A stretch of 64,000 bases of DNA from Spisula solida (taxonomy: Eukaryota > Mollusca > Bivalvia > Venerida > Mactridae), in the NCBI GenBank assembly GCA_947247005.1, contig OX365947.1, positions 35,110,760 through 35,174,759 on the forward strand. The letters run 5' to 3'. Every line of letters starts with the position of its first letter. Position 1 is the first letter of the stretch. A model generated the notes under the pieces. The model saw only the letters and a list, made by a program, of their open reading frames with translations. It was not told the origin of the DNA and searched no databases. Below are positions 56,291 to 64,000 of the stretch, piece after piece. The position numbers and the translations under genes are program-made.

Positions 56291-56999
56291 CCAAAGGTAT
56301 TCTCACGTGTATCGGTGCAATACACGGGGAACCAATAAGCCTACTAGTATTTGGAAAGAGGTGGACAGCGCGCCCGGAGTCCTTATATCAAGCTTTTTAT
56401 ATCTTCCCTCGACGCCGGAGATATGTATTTGGCCAATTAGGCAGATTGACCACGTTCTAAGACCGTCTTCGTCGAAAGCAAAACAAATTAAATTAAGCTT
56501 AAATCAAAGATCAAGTTAAATGTTTGATACTTTTGATGTTTCTGTTGTCATCGCTCCGTTTTCATGGCAATAATAGAGAGGCTGCGAAATTGGACGTGTA
56601 ACATGTAAGCCTACGTGAATACAATTTTCCGGTATTTCGTTATCCAGGTATGTCTAGTTTCTACAAGTAACGGATAGTGACAGATAAAAATATAATGTGT
56701 ACTATGTCACACAGGTACTAGTATACTGATGCACAGGCAACACAATATTTCATTGTCCTCGGACTCATTAAATTCATGTAAAGAATTCGATTCGATTTTC
56801 GATTCATGAAGAAATCATGTTAGGACTACTAGTATCATGTAACTTTACATATGCACGTCTTGTTTAACAAACAAATTTAAATTGCATCTTGTATGTATAC
56901 ATGTACGGTTAACTACACAAACAAGTTCTCGTACACATTCTTTTCGCAACCCCCTTTTGTCTCACGCAACACACCATATGGCGTATTACTCTCCATATA
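56291..56999. other. Non-coding stretch
   Basis: I see nothing that I can name. AT-rich, with short ACTAGTA and ACATGTA words. Confidence 0.35.
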
Positions 57000-57726
57000 T
57001 TTCTCTATCTAATAAACACAATTTTGTTAGCTTATGAGTTTACGAACATTGTCCGAAATCTACGTACCACATTTGAAAAAGCTAGCTTGGACATTTTTCA
57101 CAAATTTGTTTCCATGACAACCAATCGTTCTGTCAAAATCAAAATCTTTGAAGACTTGCATATCCTCCTAACTACCTCCAACCCGTATACTGATTTTAAT
57201 GACACCTATTAACTAAACATACCTACTACATGTTTGAGTTGTTGCACGATCTAGATATTCTGTTCCTATCATTTAGTTTAACACCTTATGTTACTATAGC
57301 GACGAAGAAAATGAATGGAACATGTTAAAACATGCATACACAATTGTTATACCATGAATGTTCTGAAGTTATGTACATCGTTTGGTGTGCGTAAATTGTA
57401 TAATTCTAATGTACTTTGGAATTAGATTCCTTAACCGACTCAGTTCCCGTTGTCATGACAACAACGAGTAAGTAAAGTGTGCTTAATATTAGTTAAACTA
57501 TTAGTCATTCAGACCGTTTTACCCCTGAATGAAATTAGATGGTTGCCTATCACGTAACTAAAAGGGATTACGTCGCGCATTTTTTCACTCTAAACAAAAA
57601 GTTTGATTTTAATTTAACGAAAAAACTGACTCGTAGACCCCATATTTTTATTTGACATGTACGTAGCAAATGCTTTATTAGATACCATAGTAAAATTTTA
57701 AAAACGTTGACCGTCCCGTTTTTTCA
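57000..57726 (-). repeat. Right arm, inner part, of the inverted-repeat structure
   Basis: Inverted relative of 50,640-50,990. TTGACCGTCCCGTTTTTTC (to 57,726) pairs with GAAAAAACGGGACGGTCAA. Further in, TGTTTCCATGACAACCA (57,107-57,123) pairs with GGTTGCCATGGAAACA and CCAACCCGTATAC (57,177-57,190) with GTATATGGGTTGG. More diverged than the outer arm. Confidence 0.75.
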
Positions 57727-60700
57727 GCGTTAGCTGTCTTGCTTGGATATTGACCCATTTAAACACCAATGGAATGTTTGTAAATATCTCCGCACAGTAT
57801 AGATTTTAAATTGTGATTGGTGAAATTATAGCAAAGTTAACACAAAAAGTTAGATGCTGATTTGTATGTTTTTGTATTCGTAGTGTGTTGAAAAGTATAG
57901 TGGTCTAACTTTTTCCAAGCTATGTATCTCTGTCCGTACCATGACCTCGGTAACTCATCGAAAACAGCCATGCGAACACCTTCGGTTGTTATCGGCTACC
58001 GCTTACACATGTTGACACAAACAGGGTTTTAGCACATTCTGATCACCTCGGCCTTTATGCATTGCAATAGACCTCTGATATAACAAGGCGCCATATTGGA
58101 ACTATTTCCAGTCACATGATTAGAAAATGGCAGCCCCCAGTCATCAGTGTACACATTATGCCAATAGTGACATGTACACACAAATATATAGATCGACATA
58201 GTTATATTATACCAGTAAATACACACATCTGCGTAGAAAGAAGGCAGTGGCTAGGGAACCGGCACCGGACGACTAGACAGCGAAATTATTCGTTCGGCAC
58301 CGGTTCGCTAGCAAACGGTACGTGCATTGGCCAGGGTACCGTAATTTTATTTTTATGCATTACGTCGCCTGAAAAACGATTTGTTGTATCTACCTTTTTG
58401 TAGTTTTGAGATATTGGCGATTGAAGTTTTGAAATGATATAACTTTTTCACCTTATAAGATTTTTCAGAGATTTCAACACCACTTTTTGTGTTTTGATGC
58501 TCTCCTTCATCATGCGCAGTATCTAGCCGTTTGCGTGAGCCATTTGATTAGAAATGTGACTTTTATGTTTGGAGATACGACAAATTTGTAACATTTTTAC
58601 ACAAAATGTTAAAACCAAAGTGTCACATTGGATATACGACATTTCGAGTATTTATCATTACATCTTTAAGGCACTTACGACAGTTTGGTTTTGCAAATTT
58701 GAAATAACTTCAAACAGAAATGGATTAAATATGTAGCAAATAATGTTAAAATCAAAACAAAATAAACAGTGATAACATCACAAAATCATTACACTTAACT
58801 ATTTTTAAGAGCGCATTAATGCAAAATTAATACAAATATAATAATTTAATAATGCTAATTAACACTGTCATGATAATAACTATTTAAAATGAAAACAAGT
58901 ATGAACATGAAATATGATTTTACATGTATACACCTCGTAATTGCCATTTTAATTAGTTTGTATTTATATTAAAGTGTTTATTATTAAAACATTCTAAGGA
59001 ATAAAAAGGTTCAAACAATATTTATCTTCATTAAAACTGTCAATTAGAAGTACAGAAGTTATCTATAATCATTATGTGTTAGCTACAATATCAAATATTC
59101 TGCCATTAGAAATTAAACCAACCATAGTAGACATTGCAAAAGAAAACAACATGAACTATTATTGCATTATCTATATTGCAGTTATCGTTCCTTCTTCGTG
59201 TATTATACATTTAGTCACTGTCATTTAAGATCCAAATGTGTTGAAAGGTACTTCTTCTATCCACCATTAAAATAGTTGAACTACTAAATACAATGCCACA
59301 TACATCCAAAACTTTCAATTCAATGGTTGGGATTATATTTGCAACTATAGTGGGTGCAATATTGTCGAATTATAGGTACAACTGATCAAGTTTTCAGCAA
59401 TAAGTTATTACATGAATGTCGTCATCGAGATTATTTCTGCAAGAGCTCAAATTCAGAACATTCGGATTAGATATGTTTATGAGAAACCCAATGGTTGATG
59501 TTGGACTTTCACTCAGATCTAGCCAATACAAACTTACGGAGTTAAATTCAGTTGCCAGAATGAAATCCAACTCAGGAACCGAGCACTAAAATACACTACT
59601 TGGAGGCAGCAAAATTCGTTGAAATTCGAAGAAATGTGCTAAAATGTTTGAAAATACAACGGATTATTGAGAGTCACACTAATAGAATCGTTGAATTTGA
59701 ATTCATGTCAATGCCAAAGTATTGAATTCGTCAAAATAACTTCATTAAGTTTGCTAGACAAGTTCTGATAATTTACGTCAATAACTCATGTAGTTCAATA
59801 TTAAGAATAATTTTCACACCGATGTGCTAATGTAGATCAACCAGGGTGAAAAAACATATTGACAACCATAAATATCAAACATTTTGTGAAGTATACATGT
59901 TAATTCATTTGCGATTCACACTATACCCATGGTTTTGATACATTTGTGCTACAAAAAGATTTGTCTATCCAAATCTAAGAATGCTATAAGAGACATGCAT
60001 AGGTAAACCAAGCATATCCAAGTTATATGCACTAATTAAACTATAACGTATTACGCATGAGAAAAACACACAATAATGGCAGTCAATACAATGCCTCTTA
60101 GGAAGGTTGAACAATACGTACTATTAACTACAGAACATTTGAAGTATCTTTACAATGGCTACATACCAGCTACAATGGATAATAGGATACACTTAGTCTC
60201 CAATATAATCTTACATCTATATGAATTATTAAATTGGCTGTCCGAACAATGACGGACTATCCGAAAACATACGCTTAAAATCCAAACGAAAACAGTTAAA
60301 TAAACTGTATATTTTATGCATCAGCGCAATGAAATGTGGTAAATGTATATATAAAATATCTACCGAAAAGCAAAAAGGTTTACAAATACTAACATCGCAA
60401 GTAATTAGGGCAGTTGGAAGCCAGCATTCTGCTTCGCCTTACAATGTTGTTTATTATTTGATCGACTGCCACGTGGGTGAGTTTAAACAATGTGATTGGA
60501 TGTTTCGGAGATACGACATTTCAAACTATGAAGACGATAGGTTGATTTAGATGTACGACCTTTCAATTTTCACTTTTATTTTATCACGTGACAAAACTCG
60601 ACCATCTTATTGGTGAAATGACTTAAGACAATTCGTTACTTAATTTGATGTTGAATCGTGGAGATACGACATATTAATAATCCCAAGCGCGACCTTCAGG

Positions 60701-61072
60701 CTATGTATAGCTATGATGTAAATATCAGGAGATGCGGCACTTCAACACGATTTCATTCGTACCAAAATCTCATTTTTCGCAAAAATGGAGTTACGACATT
60801 TCATTTCTGAGGCGACGATTAGGCATCCGAAATGTTCCCGTTTCCCAGGAAACATATCATATTTGTGCTGGACATTTCTCTGTCACGATGGATGGATGTC
60901 TTTCACAAAGTTTGTCTGCTTCGATATATTTGTGAGTGGCTTATTTACATCTTCAAATCTAAAACCACATGGAATATTTGGCAAATGTATTGAAAAAATA
61001 TACATGTAACAATCGCAATGTGTCATTTAAACTCAACGCTGTATATCTTTTTTAAAGATATTTCTTGTTTGA
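57727..61072. mobile_element. ~3.35-kb insertion with iterated GGAGATACGACATTTC motif
   Basis: It interrupts the right arm between TCCCGTTTTTTC (left) and GACATTTGCATTTTAACAC (right), two pieces that are adjacent in the left arm (50,620-50,670). The ends share only AGCGTT/AACGCT (57,727 and about 61,040), with about 30 bases of T-rich sequence after the right one. Copies of a 16-base motif cluster near both ends (58,379 minus, 58,571, 58,630; 60,507, 60,548, 60,660, 60,728, 60,787). Such subterminal repeats often bind a transposase. No protein is recognisable; the middle (58,720-60,480) is AT-rich and non-coding. Confidence 0.6.
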
Positions 61073-61437
61073 CATTTGCATTTTAACACAAAAAATACGG
61101 CGTTTTTTGGGGTTTTTTGGACCGTGAAAAAAATGAAAATTGCGCGGATTTTTGAAGTAACTCAAATAATATTTAATTTAGCTTAGCATAAAATGAAATA
61201 TATCAAAAAACGAAGCATACAAAGTCCGACTAGCAGATATTTTTCATTTTATCGAAACGTAAGAATGTATTACAAAAACGGAGCAAACGCGTCAAAACTG
61301 CTACGAAAATGATTTCCCGCCAGGTGGCGCTTTTAACGCTGATTAACTAACTTTTTCGGACTAAAAACCGCAGATTTGTAAAGTTCATGTCTCATACTCC
61401 AATCACACCAAAATCATTACATTCTGACGTACATTTC
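61073..61437 (-). repeat. Right arm, outer part, of the inverted-repeat structure
   Basis: This is the inverted counterpart of 49,932-50,171 plus 50,531-50,640. It includes CATTTTATCGAAACGTAAG, AAACGCGTCAAAACTGCTAC and CCCGCCAGGTGGCGCTTTTAA, then TCATACTCCAATCACACC and GACGTACATTTCTCTGTTA at the outer end. It lacks the MITE of the left arm. Outside it, the 3' flank of lectin duplicon B resumes. Confidence 0.85.
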
Positions 61438-61469
61438 TCTGTTACCAAAAAGGTGGGGATCCACCTTAA

Positions 61470-63320
61470 AATGGTAATTAAAGGAATCCCCGCCACGAAT
61501 TCACATCTTTCTGCCGTCCATTCGCCTGCAACCAAATGTGCCCGCTCTATATCTTGTGAACATTCGACCGATTTCCATGAAACGCGTTATGTGTGCAGTA
61601 CTTTATCAATGAGGTTGGATCATATTCTGTTTAGGCCCGTGCGGTATTGGAGTATACATGTACTTTAGTACTTGCTTTAGGATCATTGCATTTGCTTCGC
61701 GCACATTTTCCAAGTTTCGTCTTTATGGCACGCTTTGGGAAGGACCCCTTTAGCATGTTTCTATGTGATGTTTCCACGTCAGCCTAGAGTCATGTCTGGT
61801 ACCAAGGCATAAATGTAGAAAGAGGGATACAATACTCATACCGTGTTCAGATTCGTGATCAAAGTGAATATGTATGTACACGAAATGCGTGTGTTTTAAA
61901 GAACAGAACAGAAGTTTATTTTCGATTTGTGCATACAACACCTCATTACACTCATTATGAAACTCACCATTTTAATTTTAAGCATCACATTGGTAAATTT
62001 AGTTTATATTGTACATGCATACGGCAAAATATTACGTTATTGATTAGACCAAACAACAATCGTGACATATCACCACAAACACCGCATGGACTTGGTTGTA
62101 TTTGGGACATAAAACGAATAATGCTGCTTTCATATTTTACAAAGTCGTTTTAAATTGATATTGGAACGATAACCAACGTTATGCTATGACTAATGATGCT
62201 GTTAAAAGCATAGAGCTTTTAATACGTTTTAGATTGATATGGGAACGTTACCACCGTTATGCAATGACTAACGATGCTGTTGGATCTTAAAGCCTTTAAC
62301 GTTCAAGCATATATCTCACGAAGTGATCCAGGCTTCAACTAATGCATATTAAGTACACTCTTCAGTCCCCGGGTCGATCAGTGACTATGGCATTTCATTA
62401 ATTTACGACGAGTTGAAACCAAAAGCCAATGATACTAGTATGCATAATGTAAAGGTATTTTGCGTTCGTTCTGTAGCTCATATAAATACAACGCAATGTA
62501 ATACATATGATTAAACGCACCAAGACGATAAAAAAGATTATATTAAGTCAGACAGGGAAGGCAGCACTGAACTTAACCAGCCGAGCACAGCAAACATTAA
62601 AACACACACAGCACAATACCCAACTGAAAACACGGCATCCCGTCCCGAAAGTCTGCCGCCTCAGTAAGTCGGACAGGGAAGGCAGCACTTAACTTAACAT
62701 ATAACCGAACGAGAAAATGAACAGCCCAAGTCCCAGCTGTCAAAAAGCTGAATGAGCTAGTTTCACCTGAGGATACATGCAATGCTCGTATTCGTTGATA
62801 ATATGATATCTAGAACAAATGTCAACTACTTAAAGTGAGACTACAACGATGCTAGGGATATTCATAGGAACTGTCGATCAACACATCTCGAAATTGATAT
62901 CTAAAGTAAATGGCAGACAGGTTTTTAAGTTTAACACTATGTCTACGGAACAGTAATTGGAATAACTTCTGACGAGACAATGTCATTGAGAAAATTACAC
63001 TAAAACACATTCTGCTATTCGAAAAGTTTTCCCCATGCTATCCCCATAAGTTGTAATTGTGTTCGTGGCTTGGTTAAGTAAATGTTTTAATATCTTATTT
63101 ACTAGTTTTTTACCAGATCGGGCAATAAAACACAATATGAACACCAGTAATACATGTGAAGTTAAATTAACAAAACATGTAAATATCGCTGGCTTAGAAT
63201 AAGAAGGTCGAAAGTATTTGTAATCTGCATTTCAAGGCGCTTCTTATGAGCCTATTTTCACCTTCTAGTTCTAAGCCAGCAATGTCAATGATTTAATATT
63301 GATACCAATCAGACTGACGG
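61470..63320 (+). repeat. 3' flank of lectin duplicon B
   Basis: GGAATCCCCGCCACGAATTC onwards matches 34,440-37,340 and, inverted, 21,000-20,880 after copy C (AATCCCCGCCAC). It carries a one-armed version of the A palindrome (62,350-62,425), one copy of the GACAGGGAAGGCAGC repeat (62,520-62,670) and a shrunken MITE (63,186-63,286). A 60-base internal duplication (GATTGATATTGGAACGATAAC against GATTGATATGGGAACGTTAC) lies at about 62,152-62,275. No coding frame. Confidence 0.85.
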
Positions 63321-63560
63321 GACCATTTAAACATATTTCTAGGATGGCTATTTCTCATACTGTTGATTCCCCATAAGGCCTACAATGACTGTTCCGTACA
63401 TAGGTGAACATCACATAGGATCTAACATTGCTGAAACAACACTGATTAATCCCCATTGAGCATTTTCATGGCTGTTCTCATACAGGTGAGTCCCATGTAT
63501 AGCATTGGATGGTTGTAAGCAACAGTTCTGAATGATCCATTGTGCATTGGAATGAAAGCT
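63321..63560. other. Non-coding stretch
   Basis: I see no gene. It separates the duplicon from a tandem array. Confidence 0.35.
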
Positions 63561-63745
63561 GAAAGACAAATGTACGGCATTAAAAATGTTGAATGACAAA
63601 TGTACGATTATAAAATGTTGAATGACAAATGTACGATTATAAAATGTTGAATGACAAATGTACGATTATAAAATGTTGAATGACAAATGTACGTTTATAA
63701 AATGTTGAATGACAAATGTACGATTATAAAATATTGAATGAACTA
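63561..63745. repeat. 29-bp tandem repeat, about six copies
   Basis: The unit is TTGAATGACAAATGTACG followed by ATTATAAAATG. Copies are almost identical except the first (GAAAGACAAATGTACGGC) and a TTTATAA variant. The last copy runs into TGAATGAACTAGTTTCAGC, the dispersed motif found in 1-478. There are no spacers between units, so this is a satellite and not a CRISPR array. Confidence 0.95.
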
Positions 63746-64000
63746 GTTTCAGCTATTTAAAGAAATACTGTTTAACATTGTACTTCCCAAACGAACGACT
63801 GCCAAGAACGTTGAAAGAATGGTGTTTAATTCAGAGAACGTGTTGATATAATGTGCTTTTATCGAACACAATCAGTTTACAACTTTTCAAGCGAAATGGA
63901 CCATTGTCTTGATTGTGTAGTGGTTATGTCGGAAAGTATGATTAATGACAGAAACATACTTGATTATGTGCAATGTTAATGATCTTACAAGACTTAATGA
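63746..64000. other. Window end, non-coding
   Basis: No feature seen before the edge. Confidence 0.4.

Noticed and set aside
63561..63745. Regular 29-bp repeat as a CRISPR array
   Set aside because: Units are contiguous, with no spacers, and the DNA is eukaryotic.

Overview
This is AT-rich metazoan nuclear DNA, most likely from a lophotrochozoan and plausibly a bivalve mollusc. The reasons are small intron-containing C-type-lectin genes, many tRNA-derived SINEs, a Penelope-like element with a GIY-YIG endonuclease, many kinds of terminal-inverted-repeat (TIR) transposons, and frequent ACATGTA words. The organism is inferred from style and was not tested. There are no operons and no CRISPR array, and I see no convincing functional tRNA or rRNA gene. 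Most of the window is mobile DNA.

Host genes. The only host genes I can support are three paralogues of a secreted protein made of a signal peptide, a PAN/apple-like cysteine module (exon 1) and a C-type lectin domain (exon 2). Copy A (33,502-34,401, +) is intact with a 261 bp intron. Copy B (45,528-49,959, +) is open, but its intron has grown to 3.7 kb through three separate TA-flanked transposons, it has lost the stop codon used by copy A, and it ends inside a large inverted-repeat insertion. Copy C (about 24,100-20,836, -) is a dead inverted copy with a split first exon, stops, a frameshift and a mutated splice acceptor. The promoters and 3' flanks were duplicated along with the genes.

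Region by region. 1-10 kb: non-coding DNA with small tandem arrays and MITEs. 10.26-11.43 kb: decayed non-LTR reverse transcriptase. 12.9-13.85 kb: degenerate mariner. 13.99-19.24 kb: Penelope-like retroelement with an internal OTU cysteine-protease domain, flanking direct repeats and paired hammerhead-like motifs. 19.9-24.1 kb: LINE remnants and lectin copy C, with palindromes. 24.27-27.36 kb: TTAA-flanked 3.1 kb element with arms of about 570 bp. 27.97-28.57 kb: uninterrupted (GGAT)n of about 600 bp. 28.6-33.3 kb: LINE tail and MITEs. 33.3-37.3 kb: lectin duplicon A. 38.3-42.45 kb: nearly full-length non-LTR retrotransposon on the minus strand, broken by one nonsense codon. 43-45 kb: SINEs and a TTAA MITE. 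45.2-63.3 kb: lectin duplicon B, split by an insertion of about 11.5 kb bounded by long inverted arms and itself carrying nested insertions. 63.56-63.75 kb: 29-bp tandem array.

How it fits together. The lectin duplications came first. The copies were then used as insertion targets, so copy A acts as the empty-site reference for copies B and C and dates many insertions relative to one another. The most unusual coding object is the OTU domain inside the Penelope-like open frame.
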